Shown in pieces: positions 15,043 to 23,278 of a stretch of DNA of 36,014 nt. The stretch is from Betaproteobacteria bacterium Ga0077523 (GTDB lineage Bacteria; Pseudomonadota; Gammaproteobacteria; Burkholderiales; Ga0077523), in contig LNDQ01000033.1 of assembly GCA_001464695.1 (NCBI GenBank), positions 1-36,014 on the forward strand, read 5' to 3'. The notes under the pieces are model-generated. The model was given only the letters and a program-made list of their open reading frames with translations. It did no database searches and was not told the DNA's origin. The stretch's first letter is position 1. Each line of letters opens with the position of its first letter. Both the position numbers and the translations under genes were made by a program.

Positions 15043-15510
15043 TCAGCGCGGCCGTGGATCGTCCTGCGGATGCACGTACTGGATGCCGCTGCCGGGGCCG
15101 AAACCCATCTCCTGGATGATCACTTCTTCATCGCGGGTCGCCGCGAAGTGCGGCGTGTTGGCCGGGGTCGAATAGAAGCTGCCCGGCGGGAACGCGCGCA
15201 GTTTCGACTCGTCGAAGTCCTCGCCGGCGGCGGAGTAGTAGGTGCCCTTCAGCACCGTAACGACACGAGCATCGGGATGCACGTGGGGCGGCAACCGGTA
15301 GCCGGCGGGCACCCGGGCGCGAAAGATGAACGGCCCGGGCTTGGTCGGATGTCCGTAGATCATCATCAGATCCATGCCGGCGGGAACCGACGTGTTCGGT
15401 GTCCAGCGCTCCTGGCCCAGGTCGACGATGTCGTTCATCGATGCGGTCTCTGCGGCCTGGGCCGTGCCTGCCACTGCGAGCACCATTGCGAAGGCGTATA
15501 TGCGGATCAT
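15043..15510 (-). CDS. Exported cupin-domain protein
   Basis: This 155-residue protein has a signal peptide (residues 1-19, MIRIYAFAMVLAVAGTAQA) and one cupin barrel. Motif 1 is G70-YRLPP-His76-V-His78 with Gly89 closing the turn, and motif 2 contains His121 in NTPHFAA. The usual motif-1 Glu is not at its normal place, so the metal is held mainly by histidines. I chose the ATG at 15510, which has GAGGAAG just upstream; the longer frame starts inside the preceding gene. It lies between the acyl-CoA synthetase (14-base gap) and the M20 hydrolase (10-base gap). Reaction unknown; periplasmic cupins of this kind include ChrR-like sensors and small isomerase- or dioxygenase-like enzymes. Confidence 0.82.
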   Translation of the reverse strand: MIRIYAFAMVLAVAGTAQAAETASMNDIVDLGQERWTPNTSVPAGMDLMMIYGHPTKPGPFIFRARVPAGYRLPPHVHPDARVVTVLKGTYYSAAGEDFDESKLRAFPPGSFYSTPANTPHFAATRDEEVIIQEMGFGPGSGIQYVHPQDDPRPR

Positions 15511-15524
15511 GCGAACTTCCTCCA

Positions 15525-17603
15525 TCAGTCTGCGACAAAAGCGACGGCATCCAGCGCCATGCATCCTTCGCCCCGCGCGCCCAACAGAACCGGATTGAGG
15601 TCGAGGCTCGCAATTCGCGGATGTGCTTGTTCCATCAAAGCGCCCACCGCGACGGTCGCAGCCGCGAAGGCATCGACGTCGAGCGCCGGTTCATCGCGGA
15701 CTCCCGCCAGCAGCGGGGCGATGCGCAGGCGCCCGAGCGCGCACCGCACGTCGTCGGCGTCGAAGGGCGGCAACAGTACCTGGGTGTCGGGCAACGCCTC
15801 GACGAACTTGCCGCCGTCGCCGATGAGCACGACCGGTCCGAACACTGCGTCCACGTGCGCGCCGATCATCAGCTCGCGGCGGCCGCTTGCCATGCGCGCG
15901 ACGATGACACCGTCGAATGCGAGGTTGCGCGATTGCAGCACCTGCTGCATGTCCGAGAACGCGGCGCGCACCTCGGCTTCGGTATGGAGATTGAGGCGCA
16001 CCAGCCCGAGTTCCGACTTGTGGGCAACGGCACGCGAGCAGCCCTTGACCACGACGGGGCCGCCGAGATCCACCAGCGCGCGCGCGGCCGCATCGGCCGT
16101 CGTGCACAGGCGATGGGGTACGACGCCGATGCCGGCTCTGCCAACGAGTGCCAGGCTCTGCGCTTCGTTCAGCATCCGCGATGAACCGATGGGGGCTGGG
16201 CGCGCCGCCGAGGTCGGCTTCGCCAGCACCATGCGCTCGTGGTGAGCGACGAACTGCGCCAGTGCAGCGACGGCCTCGGTCTCCGTTTCCATCACCGGCA
16301 CACCGAGCGCCTTGAAAGGTGCCGCAATCTGCGGCTGCGGGATGCCCGCGACAGTCGGCTTGCCCGTGGACTCCGCGAACGCCGCGGTGTCGCGTGCGAA
16401 GGCGTCCACGTCGTACGCGGCACCGGCGACCGGGATGCCGATCAGGAATGCGTCGGCGGACGGGTCGCGCGCCAGCGCAGGCAGGATGTCGCCGAACAGT
16501 CGGCTGTTGGTGAGCAACGCCGCGGTGATGTCGATCGGATTGGTGGTCGTGGCGAAGGAAGGCAACACACGATTCAAGTCCGCACGAGTCGCTGCTGCCA
16601 GCTGTGCCATGGGCATGCCGAGCCGCGTTGCGGCGTCGGCCGCCATGACGCACACGGCGCCCGAATTGCTGATCGCCACCAGACGGCGGCCTTTCGGCTT
16701 CCACCCCTTGAGATACAGCTCGGTGGCCGCGACCAACTCCTGCAGGTCGCGCGCGCGCCAGATGCCATGGCGCTCGAGGAACGCATCGACGAGGCGGTCC
16801 TCGTTGGCAAGTGCACCGGTGTGCGACTTCGCCGCCTGCTGGCCGGCGGCGGTGCGGCCGGATTTCAATGCGACGATCGGCAGCCCGCGCGCGTGCGCGA
16901 TGCGTGCGGCTTCCGCGAGCGGCGCCGGATCGGGAATGCTTTCGAGGTAGAGCAACAGCAGTTTGAGGTCGGGATCCTCGGCGACGACCGCTGCGATCTC
17001 CGCGACGTTCACGTCCGCATCGTTGCCGGTGGCGTGGGCGTAGCGCACACCGATACCTCGTGCCCGCAGCATGCCGTACGGCACGACGCTCATGGCACCA
17101 CTCTGGCTTACCACGCCGACCGGACCGTCCAGCGGCTGCGACTCCATGAACATGGAGGAGAATGACAGAATTGCGCCGGTCCCGAAGTTGGCCAGGCCCT
17201 GCGTGTTCGGCCCGACCATGCGCATGCCGGCGGCCCGCGCGGCGTCCACCATGCGGCGCTCGGCGGCGATGCCTTCCACCGTGCCGGTCTCGCCGAAACC
17301 GGAGGCCATGGTCACGCATACCTTCACGCCATGGCGCGCGCACTGCTCCACCGCCTGCACGGCCGCATCACCCGGCACGACGACGATCGCCACCTCCGGC
17401 ACTTCGGGCAATGCCTCGAGCGAGGGGAACGTCGGGTAGCCCTGGGTCTCGGTGCGCTTCGGATTCACTCCGAAGACCTTCCCGCGATAGCCGTGGCGCT
17501 GGAGATAGAAGAGCGGGCGACCGCCGATCTTGTCGGGGTTCTCCGAGGCGCCGATGACGACGATGGATTTCGGATCGAGGACTGCGTGCAGCGTGTTGTT
17601 CAA
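15525..17603 (-). CDS. ADP-forming acyl-CoA synthetase, fused alpha-beta type (acetate--CoA ligase family)
   Basis: This 692-residue cytoplasmic ligase activates a carboxylic acid with CoA and ATP, yielding ADP and phosphate via a phosphohistidine. Domains in order: CoA-binding Rossmann domain (residues about 8-135, SIVVIGASENPDKIGG to GPNTQG), two succinyl-CoA-ligase-like domains with the phosphorylated His261 in KSHTGAL (about 150-455), and a C-terminal ATP-grasp domain (about 478-690, GPVVVKGCSRAVAHKSELG). It begins with TTG at 17603, whose last bases overlap the preceding stop (TTGA). The third-gene position after the thiolase-like/DUF35 pair suggests it makes the acyl-CoA they process. 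Acid substrate unknown; homologs act on acetate, aryl acids and steroid or branched acids. Confidence 0.9.
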   Translation of the reverse strand: MNNTLHAVLDPKSIVVIGASENPDKIGGRPLFYLQRHGYRGKVFGVNPKRTETQGYPTFPSLEALPEVPEVAIVVVPGDAAVQAVEQCARHGVKVCVTMASGFGETGTVEGIAAERRMVDAARAAGMRMVGPNTQGLANFGTGAILSFSSMFMESQPLDGPVGVVSQSGAMSVVPYGMLRARGIGVRYAHATGNDADVNVAEIAAVVAEDPDLKLLLLYLESIPDPAPLAEAARIAHARGLPIVALKSGRTAAGQQAAKSHTGALANEDRLVDAFLERHGIWRARDLQELVAATELYLKGWKPKGRRLVAISNSGAVCVMAADAATRLGMPMAQLAAATRADLNRVLPSFATTTNPIDITAALLTNSRLFGDILPALARDPSADAFLIGIPVAGAAYDVDAFARDTAAFAESTGKPTVAGIPQPQIAAPFKALGVPVMETETEAVAALAQFVAHHERMVLAKPTSAARPAPIGSSRMLNEAQSLALVGRAGIGVVPHRLCTTADAAARALVDLGGPVVVKGCSRAVAHKSELGLVRLNLHTEAEVRAAFSDMQQVLQSRNLAFDGVIVARMASGRRELMIGAHVDAVFGPVVLIGDGGKFVEALPDTQVLLPPFDADDVRCALGRLRIAPLLAGVRDEPALDVDAFAAATVAVGALMEQAHPRIASLDLNPVLLGARGEGCMALDAVAFVAD

Positions 17604-17950
17604 GAGAGATCTCGCGTGAACTGAGGAAGGAAGGCATCGCCGAAGGCGATGTAGCGGACACGGACGCGCTCGCCGATGCCGATGCCGCGGTCAACGTGCG
17701 CCATCATGCGGAAGCCCTCGTCGGTGTCGATCAGCCCGATTGCGTAGGGGGCATGGGAGCGCAGCTGCTCGCTGGGCGCGCGCATGACCTCGGTCACCGC
17801 GTACACCACACCGGATCCGGAAGCCTGGACCATGGTGGTGTCGGTCGACCCGCAGCGCGGGCAGAAGCTGCGGCGAAAATACCAGACGTGACTGCAGGCG
17901 CTGCAACGCTGAAAGACGATGCCCGCGGTACCCTGGGTCCAGTCGTTCAT
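17600..17950 (-). CDS. DUF35 zinc-ribbon/OB-fold protein, partner of thiolase-like protein
   Basis: This 116-residue protein has the two-part DUF35 layout: an N-terminal rubredoxin-like zinc ribbon with Cys pairs CSAC and CPRC, and a C-terminal acyl-CoA-binding OB-fold (GSGVVYAVTEVMRAP, PYAIGLIDTDEGFRMMAHV, GERVRVRYIAFGD). The ATG at 17950 overlaps the thiolase-like gene's stop as ATGA, and its own stop overlaps the next TTG. In characterised systems, DUF35 proteins bind SCP2-type thiolases and related aldolases (for example Ltp2 with the DUF35 part of ChsH2) and position the CoA substrate. Physical pairing with the product of 17947-19083 is therefore expected. A longer frame exists to 18109 but lies inside the thiolase-like gene. 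Confidence 0.88.
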   Translation of the reverse strand: MNDWTQGTAGIVFQRCSACSHVWYFRRSFCPRCGSTDTTMVQASGSGVVYAVTEVMRAPSEQLRSHAPYAIGLIDTDEGFRMMAHVDRGIGIGERVRVRYIAFGDAFLPQFTRDLS

Positions 17951-19083
17951 GCCGCGCGCTCCAGGACCAGTGACACGTGCGACGACAGCACACCGCCGTC
18001 GCCGTGCAACAGCGCGAGGCGCGGCGCACCGGCCTGGCGATCTGCGGCGCGATCCGTCAACTGCAGATGGCTCTCCACCAGGTGCGCCATGGCACCACCG
18101 ACACCGCAATGGCCGTAGGAGAGCAGACCCCCGTGCGTGTTGAGCGGCAGCTTGCCGCCGCGGGAGAAATGTCCTTCGGCGGCGAGACGACCCGATGCGC
18201 CGCGTGGCGCGAGACCGATCTCCTCCAGCAGGATCGCCAGCGTGATGGTGAAGCTGTCGTAGATGGCGGCGCAGTCGAAGTCGTCGATGCCGACTTTCGC
18301 CGCCTGCATGGCCGTCCGCGCCGAGGCGGCCGCCCCGAACTGAGTGAGGCTCGGTGCCGCGCTGACGTGCTGGTGCGTGTGCGCCTGGCCGGTGCCGATG
18401 ATGCGCACGGCGAAGTCGTTGACCCGCTCACGGCTCACGAGGAACGCCGCGCCGCCGTCGGACACCGGGCAGCAATCCAGCAGCTTCAGGGGTGTCGCCA
18501 CGGGTTTGGACGCCAGCACGTCCACGACGCCGATGGGATCGCGGAACTGCGCCCCTGGGTGACGTTGCGCGTGGCTGCGCATCAGCACCGCGAGCTGCGC
18601 GAGATCGTCATCCGTCAATCCGATTTCGTGCATGTACCGCGAGGCGACCAGGCCGTAGTAGGCCGGGATCGTCGCACCCATCGGGACTTCGTAGGCCGGG
18701 TGCCCGACCTGGGCCAGGGTCTGGACCGCGGCGTCGCGGGATTGGCCGGTGAGCCGATTCTCGCCCGCCACCACCAGCACGTGCCGGGCGAGGCCTGCCT
18801 CGACGACGTGATGCGCCAGCATCGCCATGGCGAAGCCCGTACCACCGCCCAACTGGATCGCATGGGCGTAGCGGGGCTGCAAGCCGAAATGCTCCGCGAA
18901 CACCGTCGACAGCATGAGGTGGGGAAACGTGGTCGAGTAGCCGGTCAGCAGGCCGTCGACCTCGCCACGCTCCAATCCGGCATCGGCCAGGGCCGCGGCC
19001 GCGGCCGCGGCCATCAGGTCGAGCGTGGTCTTACCCGGGTGTTTCCCGAACGCCGTGAGTCCTGCACCCGTGATCCAGCTCAA
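17947..19083 (-). CDS. SCP2/Ltp2-type thiolase-like protein (probable acyl-CoA aldolase rather than thiolase)
   Basis: This 378-residue thiolase-fold protein is the first gene of the operon. The TTG at 19083 follows GGAGGGAG closely and gives the family start MSWITGAGLTAFGKHPGKT. Where thiolases carry the nucleophilic Cys (about residue 80), the sequence reads QLGGGTGFAM, with no cysteine. Asp276 (YDSFT), the NTHGG motif (315-319) and His325 in GHCGVGG are kept, and the chain ends GDGGVLSSH. This pattern, together with a coupled DUF35 gene, fits the Ltp2-like retro-aldol lyases that remove a side chain from 3-hydroxyacyl-CoA, though a modified thiolase or a regulatory thiolase-like protein remains possible. 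The fold is certain; the reaction is inference from the missing residue and context. Confidence 0.85.
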   Translation of the reverse strand: MSWITGAGLTAFGKHPGKTTLDLMAAAAAAALADAGLERGEVDGLLTGYSTTFPHLMLSTVFAEHFGLQPRYAHAIQLGGGTGFAMAMLAHHVVEAGLARHVLVVAGENRLTGQSRDAAVQTLAQVGHPAYEVPMGATIPAYYGLVASRYMHEIGLTDDDLAQLAVLMRSHAQRHPGAQFRDPIGVVDVLASKPVATPLKLLDCCPVSDGGAAFLVSRERVNDFAVRIIGTGQAHTHQHVSAAPSLTQFGAAASARTAMQAAKVGIDDFDCAAIYDSFTITLAILLEEIGLAPRGASGRLAAEGHFSRGGKLPLNTHGGLLSYGHCGVGGAMAHLVESHLQLTDRAADRQAGAPRLALLHGDGGVLSSHVSLVLERAA

Positions 19084-19092
19084 GCTTCTCCC

Positions 19093-19112
19093 TCCGCCCT
19101 CGCTCGGGCGGA
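19093..19112 (-). promoter_or_regulatory. 5' leader hairpin next to the thiolase-like gene's ribosome binding site
   Basis: A seven-bp perfect inverted repeat (19093-19099 with 19106-19112, six-base loop) lies between a -10-like TATAGAAT (minus strand, 19123-19116) and the GGAGGGAG ribosome binding site of the TTG start. One arm touches the Shine-Dalgarno region, so it could modulate translation of the first gene of the operon. Function is not established. Confidence 0.3.
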
Positions 19113-19139
19113 CGAGATTCTATAGCTCTTCCCGCGACA

Positions 19140-19161
19140 CCGATCGCACGATTGCGATCGG
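19140..19161. promoter_or_regulatory. Palindromic operator-like site upstream of the thiolase operon
   Basis: A perfect 8-bp dyad pairs CCGATCGC (19140-19147) with GCGATCGG (19154-19161) across six bases, giving a 22-base symmetric site. It lies just upstream of the -10-like TATAGAAT on the minus strand and about 57 bases before the TTG start, a position suiting a TetR- or GntR-type dimer. It could instead be a transcript-end hairpin for the lipoprotein gene, which ends 77 bases earlier on the same strand. Confidence 0.4.
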
Positions 19162-19237
19162 CGTTGCCGTTTCGGCGCAGCCCGTCTCGCGGTGCCCCGC
19201 GCTTCCCGACTGCGCCGGACGCTACCGCACCGCTATC

Positions 19238-19762
19238 TCACGGCACCCAGACGCTGCAGACGATGCCGGGCGGCACCACTTCGCCGACCTTGCAGTAGCA
19301 CGGGCCCTGGATCATGCGGCCGCCGCTGTAGAAGACCATGCAATAGGGATTCACGCGCGAGCGGGTCACCGCCACCTGCTCGAAGTTGAATACCGTACCC
19401 CCCACCGAACCCTGGCAGATCGACGTCTGCGTTTCGGCCGCCTTCGCGCACTTCGGGCCGTACTTCTCTTCGAGCGCCGGCGAACACAGCTGGCAGGACG
19501 GCAGCTTCTTGCCCGTGTCGGCGTTGAAGAAGCGCACCAGGCCCGCGTCGCTGATCTCGATGACCGCGGCGGCATCCTTCGACGGCCGGTACGCGAGCTT
19601 GGGTGTGGTCGGCGTTCCGGCCGAGGGTTGATCCGGTGCTGGGGCGGGTGCCGGCGCCGGGGTCTCTGCCTTCGGCTGCAAGGCGGTGCAGCCGCCTAGC
19701 GCCATCGCTCCCATCGCCGCGCACACCGCAAACCAACGTCCCCACTTGCCGAGGTTCTTCAT
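19238..19762 (-). CDS. Cysteine-rich outer-membrane lipoprotein (unknown function)
   Basis: This 174-residue protein has a lipoprotein signal (residues 1-24) ending in the lipobox L-G-G-Cys25; residue +2 is Thr, so outer-membrane sorting is predicted. A proline/alanine-rich linker (APAPAPAPDQP) precedes a globular domain of about 110 residues with eight cysteines (CQLC, C, C, C, CYC, C), probably disulfide-bonded in the periplasm or on the surface. I recognise no family. The ATG at 19762 has GAGGAG with a seven-base gap and lies 23 bases after the barrel gene's stop, so it belongs to that transcript. The frame is open upstream for another kilobase, which fuses it falsely to shifted barrel sequence; the ribosome binding site and signal peptide show it is a separate gene. 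Confidence 0.85.
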   Translation of the reverse strand: MKNLGKWGRWFAVCAAMGAMALGGCTALQPKAETPAPAPAPAPDQPSAGTPTTPKLAYRPSKDAAAVIEISDAGLVRFFNADTGKKLPSCQLCSPALEEKYGPKCAKAAETQTSICQGSVGGTVFNFEQVAVTRSRVNPYCMVFYSGGRMIQGPCYCKVGEVVPPGIVCSVWVP

Positions 19763-19785
19763 GTTCTGCTCCTCTCTGGTTGAAA

Positions 19786-22700
19786 TCAGTACTGGAACGT
19801 CACCCGCAGCATCAGCGACTGTCCGGGTCGGAACAGCGGGATGCGCGGGATGCCGGAGAAATCGGTGTCCTGGAAGCCGAACTGCCGATCGAAGAGGTTG
19901 CGCGCCTCGAGGCTCACGATGCCACGCCCCCCGGGCCAGCGATAGCCCAGCATGAGATCGGTGAGTCCGAAGCGATGACGGTCGCGGTCGAGGGTGCCGC
20001 TGGAATTCGCGGTCTCGATCAACTGATCGACGAACGTGAACGAGGTACGCACGAAGATGCCATTGGTTGCGAACCAGGTCGCCCGGATGGGGACGAGCTG
20101 CGTGGTCACGCGATGGGGAAAGTTGTCGTCCAACCCCGGGTCCATGATGCGGCGCTGATCGTCGAAGCTGTACTCGACCGAAAGGCCCACTTGCCGCGTG
20201 ACGAGGCCGCTCACGAAGCCACGGTAGAGCTGCTCGTCGCGACGTTCCATGCGCGCAAGGGTGCCGTCGACGTTGGTGACCGGCACCTCGAGGTTGCGAC
20301 CGGAAGCCTCGAGCCCCGCGAACCAGCGCTCGCCGAAGCGCTGGTCCACCGCCACGCCGAATCGCTTCGCCTGGGTCCCGCTGATGTCGTCGAAGATCTG
20401 GTTGAAGCCGGCCACCTGGGTGGGCTCCAGTGTCTGTGCCGCGGCGAACGGACGCTTCGTGCCTTCTACGACCGCGGCCCGCAGCGTGGTCGTCTCGGTG
20501 ACGTTCCACACCAGACCGACTTTCGGATTGAAGCGGTCCTTGGACAGGGCCAGGGACTCCGACCGGTCCCACGAAAGGGCCGTGATGAGCTGCGCACCGG
20601 GTGCCACGCGCCACCCAAGGTAGGTGTAGGCGTTGTAGTACTCCGGACTGGTCGGCGTGACGTTGGATTGGCTGGTCAGCGGCGGAACCGGGAATGCGAC
20701 CAGGCCGGACTCCAACAGCTCGTTGGGCCGCTCCTTGATTTCCGTGGCACTGGCGCCGGCCGTGATGTGGACCCGCCGCAGGTCGCGCAGGTGCTGAATC
20801 TCCCCGGTATACGCATCGGCGTCGTTGCGGACATCGTACCGGCTGTACAGCAGGTCGAACGGCGACCCGATCGGTTCTCTGGCGTGTGATCGAGGCGAGC
20901 CAGTGCGCTGTTGCGTTCTCCGAATGACGGAAGCCCGCGCGGTACATCTCCGTGCGCAGTTCCTGTCGGCGCGAGGGATCGTAGTCGTTCTGGTCGAAGT
21001 TCTGCCGCAGGTCGCCGCTGGCGATCGCGGAGTACCGATACTCCGCCTGGAAGCTGTTCCTATCGCTCAAGTCGAACTGGTAGAAGAGATTGCGGATGTT
21101 CTGACGGAAGTCGGCGTTCGGTCGGAAGCCGTCGGTCTCCATGAAGTACTGGCCGAGCCGCAGGCCGTGGCGGCCGCGCACGAACGCCGCCATCGCCTCG
21201 TTGCCGATCGTGCCTTCGTTGCCCATGAATCCGGAGAGATAGAAGGCATTGCGATTGCGCTCCATCAATGGATTGAACTCCTGGAACGAAGGTGTCGTCG
21301 GGCCTTCGTTCTCCAGCACCGGCGCGCGGACACCGCCCAGCCGCGGCGACGCCGGTACCGCGGTGACGGGCTGCAGCATCTGCGATTGCAGCAGCTCGCT
21401 CACGCGCGCACTCTCATAACGCGGGAGCAGCAGGTAGCTGTCGGCGAGGTTGCGGTGGGCCGGGAAGCCGCCCGGGTCGAAGCTGATCGCGCGGCTGCTC
21501 TGGGCCTGGGAGAGCTGGTCGAAGCCCAGCTCGTTCGAGATGCGCGACTGGCTCGCGGCGCGTGCCGATTGATCCTGATCGAGCAGCAGGCGCGAGCGAT
21601 AGACCGCGCGGTTGTCGTTGAGCTCCACCGAGCGGGTGAGATCCATCAACGCCTCGCCCGGCTGATTGATGGTCTGCTTGCGGATCGCGTCGTAGAACCA
21701 GGGCGTCGGATCCCTCGGGTCGAGTGCCTTCGCGATGTCGAACTGCACGCCGGCCAGGGCGACCCGCGGCGGATCACGCTCGTCGAAATAGGCCTTGCCC
21801 ATGTACGAGCGCACCAGCGGGTCGACCGGATTCAAGGCCACGGCCACTTCGAACTGCTCGCGACCTTCGGTCAGATTGCCTTCGCGGATCTGCGCGAGTC
21901 CCAGGCCCAGGCGCGGCAGCGGATCCCCCGGCGCAAGTGCGATCGCGCGTTCGAACGACGCGCGCGCCGCGGCGGTGCGTGTCCGTGCGAGCTGAGCGAA
22001 CCCGGCGACGAGGTGACCGCGTGGTTCGTCCGCGTCGGCGGCAATGGCGGCTTGGGCAGCCGCTTCCGCTTCGCTGCTCTTGCCCATGGAGAGGAGCAGC
22101 TCCGCGACGCGCGCCTGGGCGAGCGCGCTTTGCGGGTGAGCGGCGGCAGCGCGGCGCGCGCTCGCGAGCGCGGCATCGAGGTCGAACCGCGCCTGCTCCG
22201 CGAAGCTGAGCGACAGCAGAGCGCGCAGTGAAGTGCGGTCGCGCTCGAACGCCCGTTGCGCGAGGACCAGGCCGCGATCGTGATCGTTGCGTGCCACCGC
22301 GATGATCGCCTTCAGCGCATCCACCTCGGCCGAGTCGTCCGCATCCTCGAGCAATGCGCTGGCTTCCGTCACGCGACCGACACCGAGCAGCGCTTCGGCC
22401 TGTCCGATCGCGCACTGGGTATGCGCCGCATCGCCGAGCGTCGAACAGTCCTCGGCAGGTGCCGCGGAGCGGTCCGCGAGGCGCGGGTAGTAGATGGCCC
22501 AGGCCACGGCATCGGCGGGACGCGCTGCGAGGGTCACGGCATCGAGCCCGCCGTCGGCGGCACCGATGCTCTGGCCACGCTGCAGCCGCGCATTCGCGAC
22601 CCCTGCCTCGGCCAGCACGGTCCCTTCGAATACCGACACGCGCGAAGCGTTGCATGCGTTCGTGACCTCGAACTCGGTGCCTTCCACGGTGGCATTGACG

Positions 22701-23146
22701 AAGGGTGTCAGCACGCGGAACCGGCGCGGGAAGCGCGTCGTGAAGTAGCCGGCACCACATGACTGCCCACGCGCGCCCGGCGCGACGCGATCGTCCGGAT
22801 ACAGTTCGACGACCGTCTCGTCGGGCTTCGCGGTCAGCGCCACGGTGGTGAACTGATCGAGTCGGATGTTGGTCTCGGGCTGCATCGTGATCGCCGCGCG
22901 GCTGCGCGCGCCGACGTGCACCCGGTCGCCGCCGCAGAGCGGTATCGTCGAAGCGCTCACGGCCTGCCAGTCGCTGCGCCCGGCACGCTGGATTTCCACC
23001 GCGCCTTCGATCGACACCAGGCGCGCGATCACCGGTGCGCAGGCAACGGTGTTCTGCGCCGTCGCGAACGGACTCCAGGCCGACAGCAGGAGCAGGACGA
23101 GCGCGGACCACGGAACCGCACGGGCGCAACGGTGAAGCAGGATCAT
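19786..23146 (-). CDS. FecR-TPR-outer-membrane beta-barrel protein, reading frame disrupted near 20,880
   Basis: The first frame encodes a signal peptide (residues 1-30, cleaved after FATA), a FecR-type domain (about 38-195, including RLVSIEGAVEIQRAG and NATVEGTEFEV), a long TPR-like helical region (about 235-590), and the first strands of an outer-membrane barrel (about 632-755). After codon 756 (20881-20879) the frame turns arginine-rich, while the +1 frame from about 20877 continues the barrel (SPFDLLYSRYDV, FNPKVGLVWNVTETTTLRAAV) to the aromatic end VTFQY at 19789. The intact product would be about 1119 residues. One extra base, or two missing ones, explains the break. The TonB-receptor-like barrel lacks a plug and a TonB box; TPR plus barrel also recalls polysaccharide secretion porins. 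Whether this is an error or a real mutation is unknown. Confidence 0.75.
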
Positions 23147-23165
23147 CGGGTAGCCTATCGGGTGT

Positions 23166-23185
23166 GGGGCCCGTCGACGGGTCCC
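23166..23185. promoter_or_regulatory. Near-perfect palindrome just upstream of the FecR-TPR-barrel gene
   Basis: GGGG-CCCGTCGACGGG-TCCC at 23166-23185 contains a perfect 12-base palindrome (23170-23181) flanked by three more G-C pairs and one G-T wobble. It lies 20 bases upstream of the ATG at 23146, where an operator or leader hairpin could act. No strong Shine-Dalgarno is seen between it and the start. Confidence 0.3.
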
Positions 23186-23223
23186 AGGCGCGTTGCGGCT
23201 CACGCACCTGATCATGAACGATA

Positions 23224-23241
23224 CGCGAGCAGTGGCTCGCG
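23224..23241 (-). terminator. Hairpin downstream of the CHASE2 cyclase gene
   Basis: A perfect seven-bp stem (CGCGAGC at 23224-23230, GCTCGCG at 23235-23241) with a four-base loop begins 37 bases past the cyclase stop at 23279. There is no T-tract, so it may be a partial terminator or an RNA-stabilising stem between cyclase and barrel genes. Confidence 0.35.
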
Positions 23242-23278
23242 CTTCAACTCCGGCGAACGTCGGGCCTGCCGGGAACGC

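Noticed and set aside
19238..23215. A continuous 1325-residue open frame on the minus strand
   Set aside because: It joins the FecR-TPR half, about 1.1 kb of out-of-frame arginine-rich sequence and the lipoprotein. The barrel continues in another frame to 19786, and the lipoprotein has its own ribosome binding site and signal peptide.
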